64,000 bases of DNA from Pseudomonas mendocina (GTDB lineage: Bacteria; Pseudomonadota; Gammaproteobacteria; Pseudomonadales; Pseudomonadaceae). Positions 45,798 through 55,800 of the stretch are shown here, one piece after another. The position numbers were made by a program, and so were the translations under genes. The stretch lies in contig CP148074.1 in assembly GCA_037482215.1 (NCBI GenBank), positions 992,001 to 1,056,000 of the forward strand, in the 5' to 3' direction. How positions within the stretch are numbered: the stretch's first letter is position 1; each line of letters begins with the position of its first letter. Below the pieces are notes generated by a model. It searched no databases, had not been told where the DNA came from, and worked only from the letters and a program-made list of their open reading frames with translations.

Positions 45798-47890
45798 ATC
45801 TTGATCAGGCTCGTTCAGTGGTGGTTCAGGAGGCCAGGGAGCTGTTGGCCGAAATGGACGCGGCCTTACTTCAGCTGGAAAACCATGGCTATGACACGGA
45901 GCACATCAACGCTGTGTTCCGGGCGGTACACACAATCAAGGGCTCGGCAGGGCTGTTTGCGCTGGATAATCTGGTCAGCTTTTGCCACACCCTTGAGAGT
46001 GTTTTGGAGCAAGTGCGTGGCGGGGATGTGCCGCTCGATGTGCATCTGTTGCCGCTGTTGCTGGCCGGGGGCGATTACATCGCCAGTATGGTCAATGAGG
46101 TCGAGCAGCGCCGCGAGCACAATGACCCTGACCCGGTGACCCGGGAGCGCCTGCTGAATCAGCTGAATCAGTATCTGATCAATCCAACCGTTGAGCTGTT
46201 ACCCGCGCCACCTGCTGCGCATTCCCCGGCTGGCTCCGATGAACAACCCCGCTGGCATATTTCACTGCGCCCATCGCCAGATGTGTTGCGTAAGGGCTTG
46301 GAGCCCATTCATTTCATCCGCTACCTGGGTGAATTGGGGCGCATCGTCCATGTGCATACCCTGACTAAATCAATTCCACAGGGGGCTGATTTTGATCCCC
46401 AGCAGAACTACTTGGGTTACGAGATCGAGTTTGAGACCGAGGCGGGTTTAGAGGCCGTAGAGGGTGTGTTCGAGTTCATCCGTGAACACTGTCAGTTACG
46501 CATCGTGCCGCCGCACAGCCCATTACAGGCGTATCGCGAGCTGATCGAGAGCCTGCCGGAGGATGCGGATTATCTGCTGAACGTCCTCATCGCCAGCGGT
46601 GCATTAAACGCTGACGAGGCAGCTCAAGTGCGGGTGCCGCCTGTTGTACCTGTAGTGGCCATGGTGCCTGACGTGATTGCCTCGGTTGATCAAATTAAGC
46701 CGGGGCTGGGTAGCGCCGAGCAGCGGTTTATCAAGGTGGAGGTCAGCAAGCTGGATGAGCTGATCAATCTGGTGGGGGAGTTGGTCATTGCAGAGGCTGC
46801 CGCCCGACCGGCTCGGCTCGGGGGGGATCAGGCCCGGTACGAAGCTGCTGAAGTGGTCAGTGCATTGGTGGAGGACATCCGTGATGTGTCGTTGGCACTG
46901 CGCATGGTCGCGATTGGTGAAGTGTTTCAGCGTTTCCCACGGGTTGTGCGCGATTTAAGCCGGGAAATGGGTAAGAACATAGCGTTGCAGATCACCGGTG
47001 CAGAGACTGAGCTGGATAAGTCCATGGTGGAAAAACTCACCGATCCGCTTATGCATTTGGTGCGCAACGCTATTGATCATGGCGTGGAGCCGGTGAGCGA
47101 ACGCTTAGCTGCTGGCAAACCCGCTCGAAGCCTCTTGCGTCTGAACGCCTATCAGGAATCCGGCAGTGTGGTGATCGAGGTCAGCGATGATGGCCGCGGT
47201 CTGGATCGCGAACGTATTTTTGCGCGGGCGCTTGAGAAAGGCCTGCTTGAGCCTGATCAGGCCGTGACGGATCAAGACGTCTTCGAGCTGATATTTCATG
47301 CTGGTTTATCCACCGCTGATGCCGTTAGCAACCTATCTGGGCGCGGTGTAGGCATGGATGTGGTGCGCACCAATATTGAGAAGCTGCGGGGGGACGTGGA
47401 GGTTTCCAGTCAGCCCAGGCAAGGGACGACGGTGAAGGTGCGGTTGCCCCTGACGCTGGCGATTATCGCGGGGTTTCAGGTGCAGGTGGCTGGGGAAGCC
47501 TTTGTCCTGCCGTTGGATCAGGTCGTCGAGTGTGTGGATCTCAGCACGCAGGTCAGGGGGCACGATCTACTGGATTTACGTGGTGAGGGGCTGCCTTTTG
47601 TGCGGCTGCGCAGCTTATTTGGCAAGCCTGCGCCTGAGGGTGTGCGCGAGAGCCTGTTGGTGGTGCAGTACGGCAGTAATCGCGCCGGCATTGTGGTGGA
47701 TCAACTGGTCGGAGAGTTGCAGGCGGTGATTAAGCCGCTGGGGCAGCTCTTCGCTCAAAACGCCTTTCTCAGTGGCTCAACTATTCTGGGGAATGGCAGC
47801 GTGGCTTTGATATTGGATGTGGCTCAGTTGATCAAACGAGCCAACGCAATGGCGGATGGGCTAGCACAGCCAACTGACCGCGCCCGGTAA
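45794..47890 (+). CDS. cheA: CheA chemosensory histidine kinase
   Basis: The 698-aa kinase has an HPt domain with the phosphorylated His46 ([11 protein letters not shown]), a P2-like segment (about residues 145-260), the P3 dimer helices ([19 protein letters not shown]), the ATPase with N-box [12 protein letters not shown] and G-boxes SDDGRGLD and [12 protein letters not shown], and a C-terminal CheW-like domain. All catalytic parts are present. It would pass phosphate to CheY and CheB; CheB is in the operon but no CheY is. Confidence 0.96.
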   Translation: MNLDQARSVVVQEARELLAEMDAALLQLENHGYDTEHINAVFRAVHTIKGSAGLFALDNLVSFCHTLESVLEQVRGGDVPLDVHLLPLLLAGGDYIASMVNEVEQRREHNDPDPVTRERLLNQLNQYLINPTVELLPAPPAAHSPAGSDEQPRWHISLRPSPDVLRKGLEPIHFIRYLGELGRIVHVHTLTKSIPQGADFDPQQNYLGYEIEFETEAGLEAVEGVFEFIREHCQLRIVPPHSPLQAYRELIESLPEDADYLLNVLIASGALNADEAAQVRVPPVVPVVAMVPDVIASVDQIKPGLGSAEQRFIKVEVSKLDELINLVGELVIAEAAARPARLGGDQARYEAAEVVSALVEDIRDVSLALRMVAIGEVFQRFPRVVRDLSREMGKNIALQITGAETELDKSMVEKLTDPLMHLVRNAIDHGVEPVSERLAAGKPARSLLRLNAYQESGSVVIEVSDDGRGLDRERIFARALEKGLLEPDQAVTDQDVFELIFHAGLSTADAVSNLSGRGVGMDVVRTNIEKLRGDVEVSSQPRQGTTVKVRLPLTLAIIAGFQVQVAGEAFVLPLDQVVECVDLSTQVRGHDLLDLRGEGLPFVRLRSLFGKPAPEGVRESLLVVQYGSNRAGIVVDQLVGELQAVIKPLGQLFAQNAFLSGSTILGNGSVALILDVAQLIKRANAMADGLAQPTDRAR

Positions 47891-47913
47891 CACGCGGAAA
47901 ACAGGAGAGCGCT

Positions 47914-49548
47914 ATGTTCGACAATATGAAAGTGGCGACACGCCTGATCCTGCTGGCAGGGGTTTTGATCCTGTTTATGGTCTTGATTGGCGTGCTTGGA
48001 ATAATGGGTATGCGGGCTGCGAATAATGGCCTGCACACGGTCTACAGTGACCGCGTGGTGCCACTGCGTGACTTGAAAATGATCGCCGATAATTATGCCG
48101 TCAACATCGTTGATACCAGCCACAAGGTGCATATCGGTGCCCTTAGTTGGGAGTCGGGCATGCGCAGGCTTGCAGACGCTGAGGCTGTTATCGATCAGAG
48201 CTGGCAGCACTACACCTCCACCAGCTTGGTAGGCAACGAGCAACAGTTGGTAGATGAGGCCCGGCCTCTGCTGGCTAAGGCACGTGAAGCGACCACCAGG
48301 TTAGAACAGATTTTCGACAACAAAGATGAGGCTGCTTTACTGGGGTTCATCCGGGGAGAGTTGTACCAGACCATTGACCCGGTATCAGAGCGCTTCAATC
48401 AGTTGGTGGATGTGCAACTTCAGGTGGCTAAGAGTGAGTACGAGCGCACCGAGGCTCGATACGAATGGCTGATGTCGTTCTCCATTGGCGCCATGCTGCT
48501 GAGTGTGCTGGTTGCTGCCATTCTTGGGTTTATGATCACCCGAAGTTTGATCCGGCAACTGGGCGGTGAACCCTACATTGCTATGGAGTCGTTGCAACGG
48601 GTCGCGGCAGGCGATTTGACCCAAGACATGCAGCTGCGTCGCGGCGATCAGACCAGCATGCTGTTTAGCTTGCAGCAGATGGTGCTGAAACTGCGCACCA
48701 TCATGGCCGATGTGCGCATGACCTCAGACGCCTTGGCATCCGCCTCGGAGCAGGTGGCGGCTTCATCCCAGGCGCTCAGCCAGAACGCCTCAGAACAGGC
48801 CGCCAGCGTGGAGGAGACCAGCTCTTCAGTGGAGCAGATTTCCGCCATGGTGGCTCAGAACAGTGAGAACGCCACCACCACGGATCGCATTGCCAGCCAG
48901 TCGTCCAAGGATGCAGTGGAGGGCGGGGCGGCGGTGGCTGAAATGGTCACGGCCATGCGTCAGATCGCCAATGAAATCAGCATCATTGATGACATCGCGT
49001 ACCAGACCAATCTGCTGGCGCTGAATGCTGCCATCGAAGCTGCACGCGCCGGAGACCACGGCAAAGGTTTTGCGGTGGTAGCGGCTGAAGTGCGCAAGCT
49101 GGCTGAGCGCAGCCAAGTAGCCGCGCAGGAGATCGGGGCGGTGGCCACCGACAGTGTTGGCTTGGCCGAGCGTGCTGGAAAACTGCTGGAGCAGTTGGTG
49201 CCTTCGATTGGTAAAACGGCTGATTTGGTGCAGGAAATCTCAGCGGCATCGCGGGAGCAGAATGCAGGGCTTGAGCAGATCAATATGGCGGTGGGGCAAC
49301 TGGCGCAAATCACTCAAGTTAATGCATCGGCCTCTGAGGAGTTGTCTTCAACAGCCGAGCAGATGAGCAATCAAGCGATGCAGCTGCAGGAGATGATCCA
49401 GTTCTTCCAAATCAGTAATCGCATTGTGCGGCAGAACTATAGCAGCGCAGGTGTGAACGTTAGTCGCAGCGGTGCGCTGTTACAACGCAACGACTTGCGG
49501 CAAGTGCTCGATGAGCCAATTGATGAATCGACATTTACCCGCTTCTAG
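47914..49548 (+). CDS. Methyl-accepting chemoreceptor of the che operon
   Basis: The 544-aa receptor has TM1 ([20 protein letters not shown]), a four-helix-bundle periplasmic sensor (residues about 34-187), TM2 ([19 protein letters not shown]), HAMP ([18 protein letters not shown]) and a signalling hairpin with tip [20 protein letters not shown]. The C-terminus ends ESTFTRF without the xWxxF tether for CheR. It lies between cheA and cheW and is presumably the dedicated receptor. Ligand unknown. Confidence 0.94.
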   Translation: MFDNMKVATRLILLAGVLILFMVLIGVLGIMGMRAANNGLHTVYSDRVVPLRDLKMIADNYAVNIVDTSHKVHIGALSWESGMRRLADAEAVIDQSWQHYTSTSLVGNEQQLVDEARPLLAKAREATTRLEQIFDNKDEAALLGFIRGELYQTIDPVSERFNQLVDVQLQVAKSEYERTEARYEWLMSFSIGAMLLSVLVAAILGFMITRSLIRQLGGEPYIAMESLQRVAAGDLTQDMQLRRGDQTSMLFSLQQMVLKLRTIMADVRMTSDALASASEQVAASSQALSQNASEQAASVEETSSSVEQISAMVAQNSENATTTDRIASQSSKDAVEGGAAVAEMVTAMRQIANEISIIDDIAYQTNLLALNAAIEAARAGDHGKGFAVVAAEVRKLAERSQVAAQEIGAVATDSVGLAERAGKLLEQLVPSIGKTADLVQEISAASREQNAGLEQINMAVGQLAQITQVNASASEELSSTAEQMSNQAMQLQEMIQFFQISNRIVRQNYSSAGVNVSRSGALLQRNDLRQVLDEPIDESTFTRF

Positions 49549-49558
49549 GACGTAAGCC

Positions 49559-50071
49559 ATGAGTGAATTGCCTGGCGATACCCAGGAGCCGCAAGCCCCC
49601 GAACAGTACCTGACGATGATGCTTGGGCAGGAGCGCTTTGCCTTGTCTATCGAACAGGTGCGGGAAATTATTGAGTTTAACGGGCTGACCGAAATCCCCC
49701 TGATGCCTGACTTTCTGCGCGGGGTGATCAACCTCAGGGGAGCCGTGGTGCCGGTGTTGGATCTCTCGCTGCGCTTGGGGCGTGAGCGAATGGTGGTCGC
49801 ACGGCGCACGTGCATTGTGATCGTTGAGGTGATGCAGGAAGAGCAGTTGCAGTTAATCGGCGTGATGGTGGATGCCGTTAATGATGTGCTGGAGGTGCGG
49901 CCTGATCAGTTGGAGCACAAACCGAGTTTCGGGGCGAAGGTACGTTCCGATTTTATCGCCGGCATTCTGCGCCATGATGAGCAGTTTATTGTGGTCTTGG
50001 ATGCGGCGCGTGTGCTGTCACTGGGCGAGCTGGCTGCGTTAGTCGGCCACGCTTCGTTGCATGGGGCGTAA
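49559..50071 (+). CDS. cheW: CheW coupling protein
   Basis: The 170-aa protein has the double SH3-like CheW fold: YLTMMLGQERFALSIEQVREII at the start and IPLMPDFLRGVINLRGAVVPVLDL as the receptor-binding signature. It links the chemoreceptor tip to CheA. It follows the receptor gene by 10 bp and precedes cheR by 6 bp. Confidence 0.95.
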   Translation: MSELPGDTQEPQAPEQYLTMMLGQERFALSIEQVREIIEFNGLTEIPLMPDFLRGVINLRGAVVPVLDLSLRLGRERMVVARRTCIVIVEVMQEEQLQLIGVMVDAVNDVLEVRPDQLEHKPSFGAKVRSDFIAGILRHDEQFIVVLDAARVLSLGELAALVGHASLHGA

Positions 50072-50077
50072 ATCATC

Positions 50078-50920
50078 ATGCCCGATGTCCTGGAGGATGC
50101 GGGTTTTAGCCAGCAAATCACCCTGAGTGAGGATGAGTTTCGCCAGTTGCAGGTGCTGTTCTATGAGCGCATTGGTATCCAGCTGCTGCCTGTCAAACAG
50201 CCATTGGTTCGCGGACGCTTGGGCAAGCGTTTACGCGCTCTGGGCATTGGCAGCTACCGGGAATACCATCAGTTCTTGCTGTCACCTCAGGGGGCGGAAG
50301 AGCTGGAGATCGCGATTGATCTGATCACCACCCACGAAACCTATTTCTTTCGAGAGCCCCAGCACTTTGAATTTCTGCGCCAGGTGATTTTGCCGCAATA
50401 CGTTAAACAGACGGACTTCAACGTATGGAGTGCAGCCTGCTCGACCGGGGAGGAGGCTTATACCCTGGCCATGGTGCTGCACGAGGCACGCCACCCGCTT
50501 TTATGGCGTGTGCTGGCCAGTGATATCAGCCGCCATGTATTGGATTGCGGCCGGCGAGGGCTGTACCCGTTGGCGCGCAGTAAGAACATCCCGCTGCATT
50601 ACCTTAAGCGCTATTGCCTCAAGGGGCAGGGCGCGTATCAGGGGCAGTTTCTTGTGGCGGCGGAGCTGCGTCGGCAGGTTGGGTTTGTCCAGCTGAACCT
50701 TAATCAGAAGGTGCCGGGGGTGGGGCCGTTTGACCTGATTTTGCTGCGCAATGTGCTGATCTACTTTGATCCTAAAACCAAGCAGCGCGTGCTTGAACAT
50801 GTGGTCGAGCGGCTTAAGCCTGGAGGGTGGTTGCTGGTGGGGCACTCAGAAGCGTTGTACGAGCACCGCTTGCCGTTGCAGCAAGTCAGCACCTCGATTT
50901 ACCGCAGGTTGGGCCCATGA
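50078..50920 (+). CDS. cheR: CheR chemoreceptor methyltransferase
   Basis: The 280-aa enzyme methylates receptor glutamates with S-adenosylmethionine. An N-terminal helical domain (about residues 10-85) precedes the Rossmann methyltransferase with ETYFFREPQHFEFLR and the SAM site WSAACSTGEEAYTLAM; LILLRNVLIYFDPKTKQRVL is the second family signature. The stop overlaps cheD by 4 bp (ATGA). Confidence 0.95.
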   Translation: MPDVLEDAGFSQQITLSEDEFRQLQVLFYERIGIQLLPVKQPLVRGRLGKRLRALGIGSYREYHQFLLSPQGAEELEIAIDLITTHETYFFREPQHFEFLRQVILPQYVKQTDFNVWSAACSTGEEAYTLAMVLHEARHPLLWRVLASDISRHVLDCGRRGLYPLARSKNIPLHYLKRYCLKGQGAYQGQFLVAAELRRQVGFVQLNLNQKVPGVGPFDLILLRNVLIYFDPKTKQRVLEHVVERLKPGGWLLVGHSEALYEHRLPLQQVSTSIYRRLGP

Positions 50921-51417
50921 CTGAGCGCGTGTTTCTTAACCCTGGCCAGCTGTATTTTGGCGGCGGGGATGTGGCGGTGGAAACCTTGCTTGGCCCATGT
51001 GTGGCCATTGTCATGTGGTATCCAGGATTAAGCGTGGGTGGCATGTGCCACTTCCAGCTTCCGGCAGCATCGGGCTGCAATCCGGATGGAAGAGTGGATG
51101 GGCGTTATGGTGATCAGGCCTGGCGCTGGTTGATTCAGCAGGCTCAGCGACAAGGCTTGAGCGCCGAGCAGGCGGTCTACAAATTATTCGGTGGGGCTAG
51201 GAGCTTCAGTGGGCGCCCCTCGCTGCCAGGGCTGGATGTGGCTGCGCAGAATGTTGTCTTTGCTGAGCGCCTGCTGGCATCGCGTAACTTGCCTGTATTG
51301 GCGCGGGACTTGGGAGGCCACGGTTACCGTTATGTACGTTTCGAGTTGGCCAGTGGCAACGTCTGGGTGCGGCGTGGGGCTGCGGTGAAGACTAACGTGG
51401 CTGAGGTGAAGCGCTGA
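50917..51417 (+). CDS. cheD: CheD chemoreceptor glutamine deamidase
   Basis: The 166-aa protein has the catalytic Cys in LLGPCVAIVMWYP and the His in GGMCHFQLP, the CheD active-site pattern, with the third residue expected later. CheD deamidates receptor glutamines and in some bacteria partners CheC. The ATG at 50917 sits inside the cheR stop; a longer frame starting at 50827 runs within cheR and is rejected. The stop overlaps cheB (TGATG). Confidence 0.92.
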   Translation: MTERVFLNPGQLYFGGGDVAVETLLGPCVAIVMWYPGLSVGGMCHFQLPAASGCNPDGRVDGRYGDQAWRWLIQQAQRQGLSAEQAVYKLFGGARSFSGRPSLPGLDVAAQNVVFAERLLASRNLPVLARDLGGHGYRYVRFELASGNVWVRRGAAVKTNVAEVKR

Positions 51418-52475
51418 TGGCGATCAGGCTGATGATTGTCGATGACTCGGCTGTTATGCGTGAAACCATGCAGCAACTGTTGGCGCCGTACCCGGATATC
51501 CAGGTTATCGGGACGGCACTGGACCCGCTGCTAGCCATGCAGAAAATGAACAGCGACTGGCCGGATGTCATCTTGCTGGACATGGAAATGCCGCGCATGG
51601 ATGGGCTGACCTTTCTGCGACAGATCATGGCCTCCCGACCCACCCCGGTGGTGATCTGTTCAACGCTGACAGCGCAGGGATCAGCCACCAGTGTGCAGGC
51701 GCTGGCGGCCGGGGCCGTGGAGGTGATCGGTAAACCGGGTATCGGCCTGCGCAGTTTTCTGCAAGACAGTGCACAACAACTGGTCAGTGCCATCCGTACG
51801 GCGGCCAAGGCCAAGGTGGGCAGCCCGGTATTCACTCAGGCTCGGCCTCTGACGGATGCAGCAGACCTGCAACGCCTGATGAAACCGCTGGTGTGTCAGG
51901 GCAAGTTGAGCACTGAGCGGATTGTGTTGATGGGAGCCTCAACCGGGGGCACTCAAGCACTTGAATATATCCTCGGCCAGTTGCCTGCGAATGCCCCGCC
52001 GATTGCCATTGTTCAGCACATGCCAGAGAAGTTCACCAGCAGCTTTGCAGAGCGTCTTAATGCCATATGCAGCATTGAAGTGCGCGAAGCAGTCACGGGT
52101 GATCTGCTGCGGCCGGGATTGGCACTCGTTGCACCCGGGGGGCGGCACCTGTTGATCAAGCGTGACGGCGAGCAGTTGCGCGCGGAAGTCAAAGATGGAC
52201 CGCTGATCAGTCGGCATCGGCCTTCGGTTGATGTGATGTTTCGCTCGGCCGCGGTTACGGCAGGCAGCAATGTCATGGCCTTCCTGTTGACCGGTATGGG
52301 CGCTGATGGGGCCCTGGGCCTTAAGGAGTTGCAGCAGGCCGGAGCCAGGACATTCGCCCAGGATGAAGCCAGTTGCGTGGTCTTCGGTATGCCCAAAGAG
52401 GCGATCAAATTAGGGGCGGTTGAGCAGGTCGTGGCATTGCACGACATTCCTTCTGTGCTGTTGAGCTGGGCTTAG
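51417..52475 (+). CDS. cheB: CheB receptor methylesterase with receiver domain
   Basis: The 352-aa protein has an N-terminal receiver (Asp9/Asp10, phospho-acceptor Asp55 in LLDMEMPRMDG) and a C-terminal methylesterase with catalytic Ser175 (GASTGG), His in IVQHMPEKFTSSFA and Asp in TGMGADGALGL. It removes methyl groups from receptors when phosphorylated by CheA, giving adaptation. It ends the operon. Confidence 0.96.
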   Translation: MAIRLMIVDDSAVMRETMQQLLAPYPDIQVIGTALDPLLAMQKMNSDWPDVILLDMEMPRMDGLTFLRQIMASRPTPVVICSTLTAQGSATSVQALAAGAVEVIGKPGIGLRSFLQDSAQQLVSAIRTAAKAKVGSPVFTQARPLTDAADLQRLMKPLVCQGKLSTERIVLMGASTGGTQALEYILGQLPANAPPIAIVQHMPEKFTSSFAERLNAICSIEVREAVTGDLLRPGLALVAPGGRHLLIKRDGEQLRAEVKDGPLISRHRPSVDVMFRSAAVTAGSNVMAFLLTGMGADGALGLKELQQAGARTFAQDEASCVVFGMPKEAIKLGAVEQVVALHDIPSVLLSWA

Positions 52476-52689
52476 GTTTAGTACGAAAACGCCCAGCGGT
52501 CCAACCCGTTTCTGGCTGGGGTTGCGCTGTTGAATCGACGGCCGGTTTTTCTCGCCAGCAGCCTGTCGGATCACAGGCAGATGGCCACTTCATGTGCTTT
52601 GCTGAATGACAGTGTGCGGCCAGACAACCGGTCGTCGAGCAATCTGGGAGTGAGGTTCTAGTGGGGCTGAGTGGGTGAACGTTAAAAGG

Positions 52690-52807
52690 GTTGCACCTGG
52701 TTGCTACGCATAATCCCCTGAGCCCCGTCCCAGACCCGTTGAGCAGGTTGTTGTTCGACCAAAGTAGTACGTTTTGTCTGGATATCATGGGGTTGCACCT
52801 AGTTGCA
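52690..52807. promoter_or_regulatory. Paired PutA operator motifs upstream of putA
   Basis: GTTGCA, the core bound by the E. coli PutA ribbon-helix-helix, occurs at 52690, 52792 and 52802, with a GTTGCT variant at 52700. Each pair is spaced exactly 10 bp (one helical turn), embedded as GTTGCACCT. They lie within the 398-bp gap before putA, whose left half (52476-52680) shows nothing I can name. PutA very likely represses its own gene here when proline is absent. Confidence 0.75.
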
Positions 52808-52873
52808 CCTTGCCGCTATTGGGAGTTAATCTCTCGCCACTTTTTAGAGCACGACCCAGAACAGGATGGACCA

Positions 52874-55800
52874 ATGGCTACCACTACCCTTGGCGTAAAG
52901 CTGGATGAAGCAACCCGTGAGCGCCTCAAACTGGCCGCTCAGTCGATCGACCGCACACCGCATTGGTTGATCAAGCAGGCGATCTTCACGTATCTGGAGC
53001 AGCTGGAGTCCGGGTTGACCCCTGCTGAGATGACGGGGCTTGCCGCTGCTGCTGGTGAAGAGCCATTGGAGGCCCTGAGCGAACAAGGTCTGCAAGTATT
53101 CCTCGACTTTGCTGAAAGCATCCTGCCGCAGTCTGTTCTGCGTGCCGCCATCACCTCGGCATACCGCCGCCCTGAGCCAGAAGCGCTGGCGATGCTGTTA
53201 GAGCAGGCCCGCCTGCCGCAGGAAACCGCCGAAGCTGCCAACAAAATGGCCTTGGGCATCGCTGAGAAACTGCGCAATCAGAAGAGCGCCGGTGGCCGTC
53301 AGGGCCTGGTTCAAGGCCTGCTGCAAGAGTTCTCCCTGTCTTCGCAGGAAGGTGTGGCGCTGATGTGCCTGGCCGAAGCCCTGTTGCGTATCCCGGACAA
53401 AGCCACCCGCGATGCCCTGATCCGCGACAAGATCAGCAATGGCAACTGGGGCCAGCATCTGGGCAACAGCCCGTCGATGTTTGTTAACGCCGCCTCTTGG
53501 GGTCTGCTGATCACTGGCAAGCTGGTGTCGACCCATAACGAAAGCGGCATGATGACCTCCCTCAACCGCATCATCGGCAAAGGCGGTGAGCCGCTGATCC
53601 GTAAGGGTGTGGACATGGCCATGCGCCTGATGGGTGAGCAGTTCGTCACTGGCGAAACCATCGCTGAAGCCTTGGCCAACGCTACCACGCTGGAAAGCAA
53701 AGGCTTCCGCTACTCCTACGACATGCTCGGCGAGGCCGCGCTGACCGAGGAAGATGCACAGAAATACCTGGCCTCCTACGAGCAGGCGATCCACGCCATC
53801 GGCAAGGCCTCCCACGGTCGCGGCATTTACGAAGGCCCAGGCATCTCGATCAAGCTGTCCGCCCTGCATCCGCGTTACAGCCGTGCCCAGTATGACCGCG
53901 TGATGGATGAGCTGTACCCGATCCTGCTCAAGCTGACTCAGCTGGCCAAGCAGTACGACATCGGTATCAACATCGACGCTGAAGAAGCGGATCGTCTGGA
54001 AATCTCCCTCGACCTGCTTGAGCGCCTGTGCTTTGCCCCGGAACTGGCAGGCTGGAACGGCATCGGTTTCGTGATTCAGGCGTATCAGAAGCGCTGCCCG
54101 TATGTGATCGACTATGTGATCGACCTGGCCAAGCGCAGCCGTCACCGTTTGATGATTCGTTTGGTGAAAGGCGCGTACTGGGACAGCGAAATCAAACGCG
54201 CTCAGGTTGAGGGTCTGGAAGGCTACCCGGTCTACACCCGCAAGCCGTACACCGACGTGTCCTACATCGCCTGCGCCCGCAAGCTGCTGGCGGTGCCGGA
54301 AGCGATTTACCCGCAATTCGCCACCCACAACGCCCACAGCCTGTCGGCCATCTATCAGATTGCCGGGCAGAACTACTATCCGGGCCAGTACGAATTCCAG
54401 TGCCTGCATGGCATGGGCGAACCGCTGTACGAGCAGGTCGTTGGTAAGGTAGCTGACGGTAAGTTCAACCGTCCTTGCCGTATCTACGCACCGGTGGGTA
54501 GCCACGAAACCCTGCTGGCTTATCTGGTTCGCCGCCTGTTGGAAAACGGCGCGAACACCAGCTTCGTCAACCGTATTGCTGACCAGAGCATCTCCCTCAA
54601 AGACTTGGTTGAAGACCCGGTTGTGCAGGTTGAGCAGATGGCCGCGCAGGAAGGCCAGGTCGGCCTGCCGCATCCGCGTATCCCACTGCCGCGAGAGCTG
54701 TATGGCGATGCACGGGTTAACTCCGAAGGTATCGACCTGTCTAACGAACACCGTCTGGGCTCGCTGTCCTCGGCCCTGCTGAGTAGCGCCAATCAGGTTT
54801 ATAAGGCTGGCCCAATGCTCGGCTGCGACGTCTCTGAGCCGGGCGAAGCCCTGCCGGTGCGCAACCCAGCCGACCACCGCGACATCGTTGGCTATGTGCA
54901 CGAAGCAACCGCTAAGGACGTTGAGAACGCTGTGCTGTGCTCCGTTTCCAGCGGTCAGATTTGGCAATCCACGCTGCCTGCTGAGCGTGCAGCCGTGCTG
55001 GAACGTGCTGCCGACCTGATGGAAGCTGAGATGCAGCAACTGATGGGCGTGCTGGTGCGTGAAGCGGGCAAAACCTTTGCCAACGCCATCGCCGAGGTGC
55101 GTGAGGCCGTGGACTTCCTGCGTTACTACGCGGCTCAGGCGCGTAATCACTTCAGCAATGACACCCATCGCCCGCTGGGCCCGGTTGTCTGCATTAGCCC
55201 GTGGAACTTCCCGCTGGCCATTTTCAGTGGCCAGATCGCTGCGGCTCTGGCTGCCGGTAATACCGTGCTGGCCAAGCCTGCCGAACAAACCCCGCTGATC
55301 GCCGCCCAAGCTATCCGCATCATGCTTGAAGCCGGTGTACCGGCCGGTGCGGTGCAGCTGCTGCCGGGTAATGGTGAAACTGTTGGTGCTGGCCTGACCG
55401 GCAACGAGCGTGTGCGTGGCGTGATGTTCACCGGTTCTACCGAAGTGGCGGGCATCATCCAGCGTGGTCTGGCTGGTCGTCTCGACGCCCAGGGCCGCAC
55501 GCTGCCGCTGATTGCTGAAACCGGCGGTCTCAACGCTATGATCGTCGATTCTTCGGCTCTCACCGAGCAGGTGGTGGTTGATGTGGTTGCCTCTGCCTTC
55601 GACAGCGCCGGTCAGCGTTGCTCAGCCCTGCGCGTGCTGTGTGTGCAGGACGACGTGGCTGATCGCGTGATCACCATGCTCAAGGGCGCCATGGCCGAAT
55701 ACACCCTGGGCAATCCAGAGCGTCTGAACACAGACATTGGCCCGGTTATCGACGAAGAAGCCAAAGGCAACATCGACCGTCATATCGAGAAGATGCGCGC

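Noticed and set aside
53198..55309. 703-aa open frame antisense to putA
   Set aside because: It mirrors the codon bias of putA, has no ribosome site or domain, and putA is certain.
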